DNA from: Myxococcaceae bacterium
GTDB taxonomy: Bacteria > Myxococcota_A > Polyangia > Polyangiales > Ga0077539
Reading direction: 5' to 3'
Assembly: GCA_004297725.1 (NCBI GenBank)
Contig: SCUS01000172.1
Span: 19,562-83,561, forward strand
Length of the DNA: 64,000 nt
Both the position numbers and the translations under genes were made by a program. Each line of letters starts with the position of its first letter. Position 1 is the stretch's first letter. Positions 46,619 through 55,311 of this stretch are shown piece by piece. The notes beneath the pieces were generated by a model. The model was not told the origin of the DNA. It saw nothing but the letters and a program-made list of their open reading frames with translations, and made no database searches.

Positions 46619-47344
46619 TCAAGCACCACTCCCGACGCCGAGGGCCTCGCGGGCCGTGAACGCGCCCTCGTAGAGCGCCCGACCCACCACCGCCGCGCCG
46701 ATGACCTCCCTCGCCGCGAGCGCCCTCAGGTGGTCGAGCGAGCCGATGCCCCCGCTCGCGATCACCAGCGCGGCCGGAACCTCCCTCGCCAGCCGCTCGG
46801 TGGCCTCCACGTTGGGCCCCTCGCCGGTGCCGTCGCGGGCGATGTCCGTGTAGAGCACCGCGCGCGCTCCGCGGGAAACACAGTCCTTCGCGAGGGCGAC
46901 GGCGTCGATGGTGGTGGCCTCGGTCCATCCCTTCGTGGCGACCTTGCCGTCTCGCGCGTCGACCGCCACGGTGACGTCGACCACCGCGCTGGCCTCGCTC
47001 ACGAAGCCCGGGTCCTCCGCCGCTCGGGTGCCGATCACCACCCTCGACGCGCCCGCCTCGCGGTAGGCGCGCACCTGCTCGAGGGTCCGGATGCCTCCGC
47101 CCACCTGCACCCGCAGCGCCGCGCCGAAGCGGGCGAGCAGCGAGCCCACCAGCGCCGCCTGCGTGGCGCGGCCGTCGCGCGCCCCGTCGAGGTCGACCAG
47201 GTGCACCCAGGTCGCGCCCGCGTCGAGGTAGCCCGCGACCACCGCCGCGGGGTCGTCGCCGTAGACCGTGACCTTGTCGTAGTCGCCGCGGTGAAGCCGC
47301 ACCACGCGGCCGCCCAGCAGGTCCATCGCGGGGATGACGATCAC
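46619..47344 (-). CDS. hisA: Phosphoribosylformimino-AICAR ribotide isomerase
   Basis: HisA performs the Amadori isomerisation of ProFAR to PRFAR in histidine synthesis. The 241-residue barrel has the catalytic Asp in VIPAMDLLGGRVVRL (about 8), the second in YTDIARDGTGEGPN (about 130) and phosphate loops VGGGIRTLEQV and ASGGIGSLDHL. GTG start overlapping the hisH stop (GTGA). Lies between hisH and hisF. Confidence 0.96.
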   Translation of the reverse strand: MIVIPAMDLLGGRVVRLHRGDYDKVTVYGDDPAAVVAGYLDAGATWVHLVDLDGARDGRATQAALVGSLLARFGAALRVQVGGGIRTLEQVRAYREAGASRVVIGTRAAEDPGFVSEASAVVDVTVAVDARDGKVATKGWTEATTIDAVALAKDCVSRGARAVLYTDIARDGTGEGPNVEATERLAREVPAALVIASGGIGSLDHLRALAAREVIGAAVVGRALYEGAFTAREALGVGSGA

Positions 47345-48015
47345 GGCACCCCCCGCACGAAGGAGCGCAGCAGCCCGATGCCCGCCGACTGCGACTTCTC
47401 GGGGTGAAACTGCACCGCCCACAGCCGCCCCCGGGAGACCGCGCTCACGAAGCGGTCGCCGTGCTCGGTCTCCCCCGCGATGCATCCCGACGAGGAGGTC
47501 GAAGGCACGACGTAGTAGCTGTGGACGAAGTAGTACCAGTGCGAACGACCCAGCCAGGCGGCCGCCGCGTCGTCCCGGGGGATCACCTGGTTCCACCCCA
47601 TGTGGGGCACCTTGAGGCGCGCCCCCCGGGCGTCGGTCATCCCGTCGCGGAAGCGCCGCACCGAGCCCTCGAAGACCCCGAGCCCGTGGGCCCCGCCCGC
47701 CTCCTCGCTCGACTCGAAGAGCACCTGAAGCCCCAGGCAGATGCCCAGGTACGGCCGGTCCGCCGCGAGGTGCTCTCCTACGGCCTTCGCGAGGGCCCCG
47801 CCGTGCCGGTGCAGGGCCGTCGCGCAGTCCCCGAAGGCTCCCTGTCCGGGCATCACCAGCGCCGCCGCCTCGCGCAGCTCGCCCGGATCGTTCGTGCACC
47901 GAACCATCTCCGGCGAGCGCCCATCGGCCACCAGCGCCGCGCGCAGGGCCCGCTCGACCGAGCGGAGGTTTCCGAGGCCCACGTCCACCACCACGATCGC
48001 CGCCCGGTCGCTCAC
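47341..48015 (-). CDS. hisH: Imidazole glycerol phosphate synthase, glutaminase subunit
   Basis: HisH releases ammonia from glutamine for HisF. The 224-residue class I amidotransferase has the nucleophile Cys in GICLGLQVLF (about 85), VDVGLGNLRSV near the start and the His/Glu pair in FHPEKSQSAG near residue 205. GTG start overlapping the hisB stop (GTGA). Normal family length is 200-220. Confidence 0.96.
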   Translation of the reverse strand: MSDRAAIVVVDVGLGNLRSVERALRAALVADGRSPEMVRCTNDPGELREAAALVMPGQGAFGDCATALHRHGGALAKAVGEHLAADRPYLGICLGLQVLFESSEEAGGAHGLGVFEGSVRRFRDGMTDARGARLKVPHMGWNQVIPRDDAAAAWLGRSHWYYFVHSYYVVPSTSSSGCIAGETEHGDRFVSAVSRGRLWAVQFHPEKSQSAGIGLLRSFVRGVP

Positions 48016-48599
48016 TCGGTCAGCGTCCCCTTGGTGGAGGGCAGCAGCGACCCCTCGATGCGCACCGCGTCGCGCAGCGCCCTGGCGAGGGCCTTGAAGG
48101 AGCACTCGATGACATGGTGGAGGTTGTCTCCCTCGATGCGCCGCACGTGGAGGTTGCACATCGCGCCGCGCGCGAAGCCCTCGAAGAAGACCCCCGCGAG
48201 CTCGGTGTCGAAGGTGCCCAGCTTCGCCTTCGGCAGGCTGAGCCGGTCGACGTAGTAGGTGCGCCCGGAGAGGTCGAGCGCCACCTGGCAGAGGGCCTCG
48301 TCCATGGGGAGCGTGGCCTCGCCGTAGCGACGGATGCCGCGGCGGTCGCCGAGCGCCTGCTCCACGGCCCGGCCGATCACGATGGCGAGGTCTTCGGTGG
48401 TGTGGTGCCCGTCGATCTCCACGTCGCCGGCGGCGCGCACCGTGAGGTCGAGGCCCCCGTGCCTCGCGAGCTGGTCGACCATGTGGCTGAGGAAGGGGAT
48501 GGGCGTCTGGATGTCGCCGACGCCCTGACCGTCGAGGTCGAGGGTCACCGAGATGGAGGTCTCGCGCGTGGTGCGGGTGACCGTGGCCGAGCGGGTCAT
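48012..48599 (-). CDS. hisB: Imidazoleglycerol-phosphate dehydratase
   Basis: HisB dehydrates imidazole glycerol phosphate to imidazole acetol phosphate. The 195-residue monofunctional form has the metal-binding blocks HHTTEDLAIVIG, FLSHMVDQLARH and HHVIECSFKALARAL. The ATG at 48599 gives the standard N-terminus; a further upstream ATG would add a Trp/Ala-rich leader. First of the hisB-hisH-hisA-hisF run; divergent from a membrane protein. No hisD, hisC or hisG is in the window. Confidence 0.96.
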   Translation of the reverse strand: MTRSATVTRTTRETSISVTLDLDGQGVGDIQTPIPFLSHMVDQLARHGGLDLTVRAAGDVEIDGHHTTEDLAIVIGRAVEQALGDRRGIRRYGEATLPMDEALCQVALDLSGRTYYVDRLSLPKAKLGTFDTELAGVFFEGFARGAMCNLHVRRIEGDNLHHVIECSFKALARALRDAVRIEGSLLPSTKGTLTE

Positions 48600-48701
48600 G
48601 GGAGTCGCCGCGTACCATGTCGCCCTCGCCGCGAGCAAACAACGCCCAGGCGCAGGGGGGCAGTGTGAAGGTCCCGGGTCGTGCTACCCCTATCGCTGGC
48701 C

Positions 48702-49322
48702 ATGGACCCCCTCATCTTCGCGGCGGCGCTCCTGCTCCTCGCCCTCTTCACCGTCGCGGTCCGGGCGCTGCTCGACCGCGCGGCGCTCCAGCGGCGGACC
48801 TCCGATCGCAGCGTCGTGACGGCGCACTGGGAGTCGCTGGTGATGCAGCGCCGCGACCTGCGCCTCGCCGTCGACGCCCAGGGGGTGCCCACGCTGCACG
48901 GCCGCGTCGGGCCCATCGCGTACACCATCCGGGTGAGCGCCCTCGACGGACCGTGGGGCGGAAGGCCGCTCGCCCACGCTCCCTCCCTCTCCAACACCCC
49001 CCGCATCGCCCTGGCGCGCAAGGGCGAGCGCGAGGTGCCGGTGCCGGGGCTCCCCTCGGAGCTCACCACCGGCGACGACGACTTCGACGCGGTCTTCGAG
49101 GTGCGCTGCGACGACCCCGAGGCCGCCCGGGCGAGGCTGGGGCGCGAGGTGCGCGCGGCGATGCTGGCGATCCCCGGGGCCTTCGCCTGGTCCGACGCCG
49201 AGGGGCTGAGGGTCGACCTCGGCGCCTCCGCCACGGTCATCGACCACGCGATGCTCGACGCCCTGCGCGACGTGCTCCAGGGCCTCGGGTCGGCCGCGCC
49301 GCCCGCCGTGGCCGCGGGCTGA
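48702..49322 (+). CDS. N-terminally anchored protein, unknown
   Basis: A 206-residue protein with one N-terminal helix (PLIFAAALLLLALFTVAVRALL, about 3-24) and a soluble domain. The domain has HWESLVMQRRDLRLAVDAQGVPTLHGRVGPIAYTIRV (in part) and DFDAVFEVRCDDPEAARARLG, a strand-helix pattern without recognisable motifs. An upstream GTG at 48681 adds seven residues. Divergent from hisB. Function unknown. Confidence 0.7.
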   Translation: MDPLIFAAALLLLALFTVAVRALLDRAALQRRTSDRSVVTAHWESLVMQRRDLRLAVDAQGVPTLHGRVGPIAYTIRVSALDGPWGGRPLAHAPSLSNTPRIALARKGEREVPVPGLPSELTTGDDDFDAVFEVRCDDPEAARARLGREVRAAMLAIPGAFAWSDAEGLRVDLGASATVIDHAMLDALRDVLQGLGSAAPPAVAAG

Positions 49323-49400
49323 GATCTCTCTCTCCCCCCCGATCAGACCCCCGGAGGCCATCGCGAAGGGTCTGGGGTTGGTGTTAGGGTGCCGCCCGCC

Positions 49401-49751
49401 ATGCGCCTGCTGCTCACCGCCCTCTGCCTGTCTGCGGCCCTCGGCTGCGCCAACGACCCGCCCTACCAGAACTGCTCGCGCACCGTGCTCTGCGGCGGAG
49501 ACACCTCGCTCTGCCTGTCGACCACCGCGCCGTCCGGGCGCACCGCGCTCTTCTGCACCTCGCGCTGCACCACCCCCACCGGGGCGGCCTCCTCGGAGTG
49601 CCCGGCCAACAGCGCCTGCGTCCGCCTCAACAACGGCGACCCGGTGTGCCTGCTGCGCTGCACCACGGACTCCGAGTGCCCCTTCACCAACGGCGCCTGC
49701 CTGGTCACCGCCGACTCGATGGGCCAGCGCATCTGCACCGTGCGCCCCTGA
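49401..49751 (+). CDS. Small Cys-rich lipoprotein
   Basis: A 116-residue lipoprotein with signal ending CLSAALGC (Cys at about 16) and about 12 further Cys in pairs (CSRTVLCGG, LFCTSRCTTP, SECPANSAC, CLLRCTTDSECPF, GAC, RICTV). The spacing matches that in the 853-1293 protein, so both belong to the same broad Cys-rich secreted group. Stands just upstream of the partner-switching module but unlikely to be part of it. Confidence 0.75.
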   Translation: MRLLLTALCLSAALGCANDPPYQNCSRTVLCGGDTSLCLSTTAPSGRTALFCTSRCTTPTGAASSECPANSACVRLNNGDPVCLLRCTTDSECPFTNGACLVTADSMGQRICTVRP

Positions 49752-49815
49752 GATTGGGCGTTCCACCCCCTCGCGCATCGGTGGTAGGGTTCCAGGCTTG
49801 AGAGACGGTGAATCG

Positions 49816-50286
49816 TTGCCGCTGAAATTCACAGCCAGCGTTCCGGGCGAGTTGCGGTTTCGCGACCTGGTCGGGTCGATGGTCCGGGCCGTGTGCCTGC
49901 GCGTCGAACGCGACGCTGGCTGCGCGGGTCTGGAGTGGCGTCTCATGAGTGCCTACAACGAAGCCTTCAACAACATCGTCGAGCACGCCTACGCGGTCAC
50001 CCCGGGGGAGGTCGAGGTGGTCCTCCTGGTCGACGACGACGAGGTGGTCCTCCGCATGATCGACCACGGCGCCGGCTTCGACTTCGACGACGCCGGAGCC
50101 AGCGACCAGGTGCCCGCGCTCGACAGCCTCTCCGAAGGTGGCATGGGGCTCTTCATCATCCGCAACGCCATGTCCTCCGTCACCTACGAGCGCCGTCAGG
50201 ACAAGAACCTCCTCACCATGACCAAGACTCTCTCCGAATGCGCGGCGGTATCGTCCGCGACCTCCCATGGGGATCCCCGATGCTGA
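49816..50286 (+). CDS. RsbW/SpoIIAB-like serine kinase/anti-sigma factor
   Basis: A 156-residue HATPase_c protein. The N-box is NEAFNNIVEHAY (about 48-59), the G1 box DHGAGFD and the G2 box GGMGLFIIRNAMSS, as in RsbW and SpoIIAB, which phosphorylate a STAS partner or hold a sigma factor. The TTG at 49816 has GAGACGG about 10 bases upstream; a TTG at 49798 is equally possible. Followed at once by the STAS gene (overlap 7 bp) and then an RsbU-like phosphatase. No sigma factor gene is adjacent. Confidence 0.85.
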   Translation: MPLKFTASVPGELRFRDLVGSMVRAVCLRVERDAGCAGLEWRLMSAYNEAFNNIVEHAYAVTPGEVEVVLLVDDDEVVLRMIDHGAGFDFDDAGASDQVPALDSLSEGGMGLFIIRNAMSSVTYERRQDKNLLTMTKTLSECAAVSSATSHGDPRC

Positions 50287-50618
50287 AGCATGAACTCACC
50301 GAGCAGGCTGGCGTGGTCGTCCTGCGGGTGCAGGAAGAGAACCTCGACGCACTCACCGTCCCCGAGGCCCGCCTCCTCGTGGAGCAGCTGGTCGAGCGCG
50401 GCGGCATCAAGGTGGTCTTCGAGATGTCCGCGGTGAAGGTCATCGACAGCTCCGGGGTGGCCATCATCGTGTCGCTCTTCAAGCGCCTCCGGGCGCTCGG
50501 CGGCGCGGTGCGGGTCGCCGGGGTCGCCGGGCAGCCGAAGGACATCTTCGCGATGCTCCGGCTCGACCAGGCGCTGCCCATCTTCCCCACGGCCGACGAG
50601 GCACTCAAGGGGTTCTGA
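50280..50618 (+). CDS. STAS-domain anti-anti-sigma factor
   Basis: A 112-residue STAS protein. The phosphorylation site is in VIDSSGVAIIVSLFKRL (about 55-58; Ser after IDS), with VVVLRVQEENLDALTV at the start, like SpoIIAA and RsbV. The kinase encoded just upstream would phosphorylate it and the RsbU-like phosphatase downstream would reactivate it. Overlaps the kinase gene by 7 bp and ends 7 bp before the phosphatase. Confidence 0.93.
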   Translation: MLKHELTEQAGVVVLRVQEENLDALTVPEARLLVEQLVERGGIKVVFEMSAVKVIDSSGVAIIVSLFKRLRALGGAVRVAGVAGQPKDIFAMLRLDQALPIFPTADEALKGF

Positions 50619-50625
50619 CCGCGCC

Positions 50626-52428
50626 GTGGCCAGCATCGTCACCCTCGGCCCGCAAGACGTCGGCAAGGTCTACCGCCTTGACGCAGGAGAGTGCCTGCTC
50701 GGCCGGCGGCTCGACTGCCACATCTGCATCCCCGACCAGCGCATCTCGCGCCGGCACGCGCGCATCCGCCGCGAGGGCGACGGCTACGCCCTCGAAGACC
50801 TCGGGAGCTGCAACGGCTCCTTCGTCAACGGCCGGCGCATCCAGGGGAGCTCGCGGCTGCGGCACGGCGACGAGGTGGAGATCGGCGCGTCGCGCTTCCG
50901 CATCGACCTGAGCGACGACATGGTGGCGCAGGCCGAGAGCACCTCGGTGCGCATCACCCAGGACACCGCCGAGCACACGCTCAACATGATCGAGGTCGCG
51001 CACCTCGGCCTCAACCTGAAGCAGGGCCTCGCGCCCGGCACCGGCAAGAGCCCCTCCGGGCGCCCCATCGACCCGGCGAGGCTCGAGCGCAAGCTCCAGG
51101 CGATGTACCGGATCTCGGAGACCGTCGCGAGCACGCTCGACGCCAACGCGCTGCTGGAGAAGGTCTGCGGAATACTGTTGGAGGTATTCCCGCAGGCCTC
51201 GGCGGTGGCCGCGGTGACCTTCGACCAGCGCTCGCGGCAGCTCCGCACGCAGGCCGCGCGCCGCCGCAAGGGGCGCGAGACCCCCGGCGCCCAGCCCACC
51301 ATGGACATCTCCCAGCAGGTGGTCGACCGGGTGCTGCGCCAGGGGCACTCGGTGCTGCTGCGCGCGACCACCGACACGCCCATCGGCCCGATGGACACGC
51401 TGGTCATCAAGAACCCGCTGCTCCTGCCGATGCCCGATGGGACGGTCCCGCCGCTGGAGGAGGGGGCCGTGGGGTGGCGCATGGGGGCGCCGCTGTCCTT
51501 CCGCGGCGAGCACCTGGGCATCCTGCACGTCGACGCGGAGACGGCCCTCGGGTACTTCACCCAGGACGACCTCGACCTGCTCCAGGGCCTCGCCAGCCAG
51601 GCCGGCATCGCGCTGCACCTCATCGGGCTGCACCACCGCCTGCTCGCCCGAGAGCGCCTCGACTACGACCTGCGCCTCGCCCGGCAGATCCAGCGCAACC
51701 TGCTGCCCCGCGAGCCTCCGAAGGTGTCGGGGCTCGACTTCGCCGTGCACTACGAGCCGGCCTTCCACGTCGGCGGGGACTTCTACGACTTCCTCTGGCT
51801 CGACCCGACGCGCCTCGCGATGGTGGTCGGCGACGTGTCCGGCAAGGCCATCTCCGGCGCGCTCTTCATGGCGCGGGTGACCAGCGAGATCAGGTTCGCG
51901 GCGCCGGTGGAGTCGCACCCGCGGCGAATCATCCAGCGCGTCAACCGGGCGCTCTCGGAGGTCGCCGAAGACGGGATGTTCGTGACGATGGTGTTCCTGT
52001 CGCTCGACCTGACGCAGCAGGTGCTGCGCTTCTCGAACGCCGGCCACACCACACCCCTGCTGCTGCGCGGCGGCCGGGTGACCCCGCTGGAGTACGCCGA
52101 GGCGCGCTGCCTCCCGGTGGGCGTCGAGGCGCGCGTCGAGGTGGCCGAGGCGCAGGTGAAGCTGCAGCCCGGCGACGTGCTGGTGCTCTACACCGACGGC
52201 ATCATCGAGGCGCGCTCGATGGCGGGCGAGTTCTACGGGGTCGAGCGGCTTCACGCGGTGCTCGAGCGCTCCGGCGGCTCGGCGCGTCAGGTGCTCGAGG
52301 CGGTGCTGGGCGACCTCGACAAGTTCGTCGAGGACGCGCCCCAGGCCGACGATCAGACCGTGGTGTGCCTGGCCGTGAGCGAGGCCTCGTCGAAGCGCTT
52401 CGAGAGCGTGCTGCCCGCTCGGGGGTGA
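50626..52428 (+). CDS. RsbU-like PP2C phosphatase with FHA and GAF domains
   Basis: A 600-residue protein. FHA domain (about 10-95) with LGRRLDCHICI, ISRRHARI and CNGSFVNG binds phosphothreonine. A linker holds helices (ARLERKLQAMYRISETVAS), then a GAF domain (about 165-340). The C-terminal SpoIIE/PP2C domain (about 350-590) has HVGGDFYDFLWL, VGDVSGKAISGALFMARV, FSNAGHTTPLLLRGG and LYTDGIIEAR, including the metal-binding Asp residues. It should dephosphorylate the STAS protein. The FHA domain suggests input from a Ser/Thr kinase. GTG start, last gene of the three. Confidence 0.95.
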   Translation: MASIVTLGPQDVGKVYRLDAGECLLGRRLDCHICIPDQRISRRHARIRREGDGYALEDLGSCNGSFVNGRRIQGSSRLRHGDEVEIGASRFRIDLSDDMVAQAESTSVRITQDTAEHTLNMIEVAHLGLNLKQGLAPGTGKSPSGRPIDPARLERKLQAMYRISETVASTLDANALLEKVCGILLEVFPQASAVAAVTFDQRSRQLRTQAARRRKGRETPGAQPTMDISQQVVDRVLRQGHSVLLRATTDTPIGPMDTLVIKNPLLLPMPDGTVPPLEEGAVGWRMGAPLSFRGEHLGILHVDAETALGYFTQDDLDLLQGLASQAGIALHLIGLHHRLLARERLDYDLRLARQIQRNLLPREPPKVSGLDFAVHYEPAFHVGGDFYDFLWLDPTRLAMVVGDVSGKAISGALFMARVTSEIRFAAPVESHPRRIIQRVNRALSEVAEDGMFVTMVFLSLDLTQQVLRFSNAGHTTPLLLRGGRVTPLEYAEARCLPVGVEARVEVAEAQVKLQPGDVLVLYTDGIIEARSMAGEFYGVERLHAVLERSGGSARQVLEAVLGDLDKFVEDAPQADDQTVVCLAVSEASSKRFESVLPARG

Positions 52429-52465
52429 GTCAGTCTCCGTCTCTTCCGCCCGGAGTACATCGCTC

Positions 52466-53911
52466 ATGGTCCCCTTCGCCCGCCTCTCGCTGGTCGCCTC
52501 GCTGCTCGCCGCCTGCGCGCCGCTCCCGGTCAGCGGGCTCTTCTCCGACGTGCCGGCCGCCGGCGACGCCGACGCGCCCACCGGCCTCGACGCACCCGCG
52601 CCCACGGACACCTCGCTCCCCATCGACGCGGCCGTCACCGACGTCGTTGCGCTCGTCGATGCGCCCTCGGTCACCGACGCGCCTCCGGTCGTCGATGTGC
52701 CTCCGGTCGTCGATGTGCCTCCGGTCGTCGACGTGCCTCCGGTCGTCGACGTGCCTCCGGTCGTCGATGTGCCTCCGGTCGTCGACGTGCCTCCGGTCGT
52801 CGATGTGCCTCCGGTCGTCGATGTGCCTCCGGTCGTCGATGTGCCTCCGGTCGTGGTGCCCACCCCGGTCAGTCAGGTGAGCGCGAGCCGTGCCCACACC
52901 TGCGCGCGGCTTCCGTCGGGCGAGGTCCGCTGCTGGGGAGCCAACGACTACGGGCAGCTCGGCGACGGCACCACCGCGGCTCGCTCCCGACCGACGCCGG
53001 TGAGCGGGCTGGTCGGCGCCGCGGAGGTGAGCGGAGGGAGGGAGTTCTCCTGTGCGCGGCTCGCGAGCGGCGGAGCGCGCTGCTGGGGGCGCAACCAGTA
53101 CGGGCAGCTCGGCGATGGCGCCGACTCCGGGAGCCTCACGCCCACGACGGTGTCGGGGCTGTCGGGCGCGGCCGAGGTCGTCGCGGGGGACTACCACGCC
53201 TGCGCTCGCGGCGCGGACGGGAGCCTCCGCTGCTGGGGCTACAACGCCGTGGGCGCCATCGGCGACGGGACCATCAACCCGAGGCCGACCCCGACGCTGG
53301 TCTCGCTCCTCGCCGACGCGGCGCAGGTGGACCTCGGCAACGTCACGTCGTGCGCGCGGCGCGCCGGCGGCACGGTGGTCTGCTGGGGCGGCAACGACTA
53401 CGGCCAGGTCGGCGACGGCAGCCTCACGCAGCGCAACGCCCCGGTCGCGGTGACGGGGCTCACCGGCGTCACGTCGCTCGCGGTGTCGCTGTCGAGCGCC
53501 TGCGCGGCGCGCAGCGACGGCACCGTCTGGTGCTGGGGGCGCAACGAGTACGGCCAGCTCGGAGACGGAACCATCACCAGCCGCTCGACGCCCGTCAGGG
53601 TCGCGGGGCTCGATGGGGTGGCCTCGGTGTCCGGCGGCGGCGGCCACTTCTGCGCGCGGATGACCGACGCCACGCTGCGCTGCTGGGGCCGCAACAGCTC
53701 CGGCCAGCTCGGCGACGGAACCAACGGCACCCGACGCTCTCCCACGGTCGTCCCTGGCCTCGGCGGGGTCGCCGAGGTGACCCTCGGGGACGCGCACACC
53801 TGCGCCCGACTCCACAGCGGCGAGCTGCGCTGCTGGGGCGACAACGAGTTCGGCCAGCTCGGCGACGGCACCGCCACCAACCGCCGGGTGCCGACGACCG
53901 TGGTGTTCTGA
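52466..53911 (+). CDS. RCC1-repeat lipoprotein with PPVVDV linker
   Basis: A 481-residue lipoprotein: signal ending VASLLAAC (Cys about 17), an Asp/Pro linker with about ten PPVVDV repeats (about 72-132), and a seven-bladed RCC1-type propeller of about 50-residue units. Each blade has ACARLPSGEVRCWGANDYGQLGDGT (in part), giving CARxxxGxxxCWGxNxxGQLGDG throughout. RCC1 propellers usually mediate protein binding; the Cys pair in each blade (CAR...CWG) is well kept. Likely surface-displayed; partner unknown. Confidence 0.88.
   Translation: MVPFARLSLVASLLAACAPLPVSGLFSDVPAAGDADAPTGLDAPAPTDTSLPIDAAVTDVVALVDAPSVTDAPPVVDVPPVVDVPPVVDVPPVVDVPPVVDVPPVVDVPPVVDVPPVVDVPPVVDVPPVVVPTPVSQVSASRAHTCARLPSGEVRCWGANDYGQLGDGTTAARSRPTPVSGLVGAAEVSGGREFSCARLASGGARCWGRNQYGQLGDGADSGSLTPTTVSGLSGAAEVVAGDYHACARGADGSLRCWGYNAVGAIGDGTINPRPTPTLVSLLADAAQVDLGNVTSCARRAGGTVVCWGGNDYGQVGDGSLTQRNAPVAVTGLTGVTSLAVSLSSACAARSDGTVWCWGRNEYGQLGDGTITSRSTPVRVAGLDGVASVSGGGGHFCARMTDATLRCWGRNSSGQLGDGTNGTRRSPTVVPGLGGVAEVTLGDAHTCARLHSGELRCWGDNEFGQLGDGTATNRRVPTTVVF
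52682..52855 (+). repeat. 18-bp tandem repeat encoding PPVVDV
   Basis: About ten near-identical 18-base units (CCTCCGGTCGTCGAYGTG) in frame in the RCC1 lipoprotein. Units differ only at a T/C wobble, so copy-number change by slippage is likely. Confidence 0.85.
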
Positions 53912-53919
53912 GCGGCGGC

Positions 53920-54810
53920 TCAGCGGCGGGAGAGGTAGCGGGCGAGCGCGTCGGCGAAGTGCTCCGCGGCCCGTGGGTGCGTGCGGAAGTAGAGCGACGG
54001 CTCGATGGCCTCGAGCTCCATCAGGGCGAGCGATCCGTCGTCGAGGCGCACGAGGTCGACGCGCGCCTGGAGCGGGGCCTGGTCGAGCGCGGCCATCACC
54101 CGGTCGGCGGCGAGGCGAAGCGAGGGGTCGGGATCGATGCCCGCGATGAGCCCGCCGTGCTCCTCCTGCACCCGGAAATCCCCGGACTTCGGGCGCTTCA
54201 CGATGGCGTGGCTGTACGAGCCGTCGAAGTAGAAGACCGAGTACTCGCCCTCGTCGAGCACCGAGGCCACGAAGGGCTGGACCATCCACTCGCGGTCGGT
54301 GAAGCGAGAGGCGAGCTCCGCGGCGACGGAGGGGGCCAGGTCGCGAGGGAGGCGCCAGGTGTCGTGCGCGTTGGCGCTCACCGTCGGCTTGAGCACGCAG
54401 CCGCCGTCGCCCAGCGCGTCGCAGAGCGAGCGCAGTCCCTCGGCGGAGAGCCCGACGCCCCAGCGGGTCGGGACCACCCGCACGCCCCGCGCGGCGAGGT
54501 CGCGGAGGTAGGTCTTGCGGGCGTTCCAGCGGACGAGGGCGCTCGGGTTGGCGAGGGGGACGCCCGCGGACTCGATGGCGGAGAGGGCGTCGAGGAAGGC
54601 CTCGAGGTCGTGCTGGTAGTCCCAGGTGGTGCGGATGACCACGAGGTCGAAGGCGCCCCAGTCGACGCCCCGGCGGCGCCAGGGGATCTCCTCGACGCGC
54701 CAGGCCCGGGCGCGGAGCTCGGCGATGGCGAGCTCGTCGTCGATGACGTACGCGCTGCGGTCGTCGAGCGTGAGGAAGGCGACGGAGGGGGGAGGGCTGG
54801 CGGTGTTCAC
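53920..54810 (-). CDS. ATP-grasp ligase, RimK/DcsG-like
   Basis: A 296-residue ATP-grasp enzyme that should join a carboxylate and an amine or similar group through an acyl phosphate. Visible parts are IDDELAIAELRARAW and IRTTWDYQHDLEAFLDAL (pre-ATP-grasp region), NPSALVRWNARKTYLRDL, VLKPTVSANAHDTW (ATP-binding Lys), WMVQPFVASVLDEGEYSVFYF and the metal site ALMELEAIEPSLYF near the end. It resembles uncharacterised glutathione-synthetase-like and cycloserine DcsG-like proteins. Substrates unknown; no biosynthetic neighbours except a cupin at 54830. Confidence 0.85.
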   Translation of the reverse strand: MNTASPPPSVAFLTLDDRSAYVIDDELAIAELRARAWRVEEIPWRRRGVDWGAFDLVVIRTTWDYQHDLEAFLDALSAIESAGVPLANPSALVRWNARKTYLRDLAARGVRVVPTRWGVGLSAEGLRSLCDALGDGGCVLKPTVSANAHDTWRLPRDLAPSVAAELASRFTDREWMVQPFVASVLDEGEYSVFYFDGSYSHAIVKRPKSGDFRVQEEHGGLIAGIDPDPSLRLAADRVMAALDQAPLQARVDLVRLDDGSLALMELEAIEPSLYFRTHPRAAEHFADALARYLSRR

Positions 54811-54829
54811 GGTGGCGCGCGACGGGGCA

Positions 54830-55189
54830 CTACAGGACGCGGCGCTCGGCGGTGAGCGCGCCCGGCGAGTCGCCGGTGTTGACGGTGACGCTCGGCTCGA
54901 TGAGCACGATCTCGGCGCCCTCGCTGGACACCGGCTGATGCCGCACGCCGCGCGGTACGACGTAGAGCTGGCCGGGGCCGAGCGTGACGTCGCCCGCCTC
55001 CATCCGGATCGTCAGCGACCCCTTCACGACGAGGAACAGCTCGTCGGTGTCGGGGTGGCTATGCCAGGTGAACTCGCCGAGGGTCTTCGCGACGCGGACG
55101 TCGTAGTCATTGAGGACGGCGATGGTGCGCGGCTGCCACGGGTCGCTGAAGCGCGAGAGCGCGGCACCGAGGTCGACGGGGACGGTCAT
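54830..55189 (-). CDS. Single-domain cupin
   Basis: A 119-residue cupin with the metal motif FTWHSHPDTDELFLVVKG (His/His/Glu) and GVRHQPVSSEGAE (His), giving the full 3-His/1-Glu set. Single-domain cupins are often isomerases or dioxygenase-like enzymes or sugar sensors; nothing here narrows it. Starts at ATG 55189 without a strong ribosome site. Lies 19 bp upstream of the ATP-grasp gene on the same strand, so they may share a transcript. Confidence 0.85.
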   Translation of the reverse strand: MTVPVDLGAALSRFSDPWQPRTIAVLNDYDVRVAKTLGEFTWHSHPDTDELFLVVKGSLTIRMEAGDVTLGPGQLYVVPRGVRHQPVSSEGAEIVLIEPSVTVNTGDSPGALTAERRVL

Positions 55190-55311
55190 CGGCACAGTAT
55201 CGATGCACCGGGCGCCCGATGCCACGGGGGCGCCGGGCGGACGCGGACCGCACGGCCCTCGGCGCCTGTCTGGTCCCGCCCGGCTCGGTGACGGCCCCTT
55301 CGGCGCGTCGA

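Noticed and set aside
52682..52855. Regular short repeats that could be taken for a CRISPR array
   Set aside because: Units are contiguous 18-base in-frame codons for PPVVDV with no spacers, inside a lipoprotein gene.
53920..54810. Cycloserine biosynthesis (DcsG-like) locus
   Set aside because: Only the ATP-grasp gene is present; no other dcs-type gene lies nearby, so a specific pathway call is not supported.
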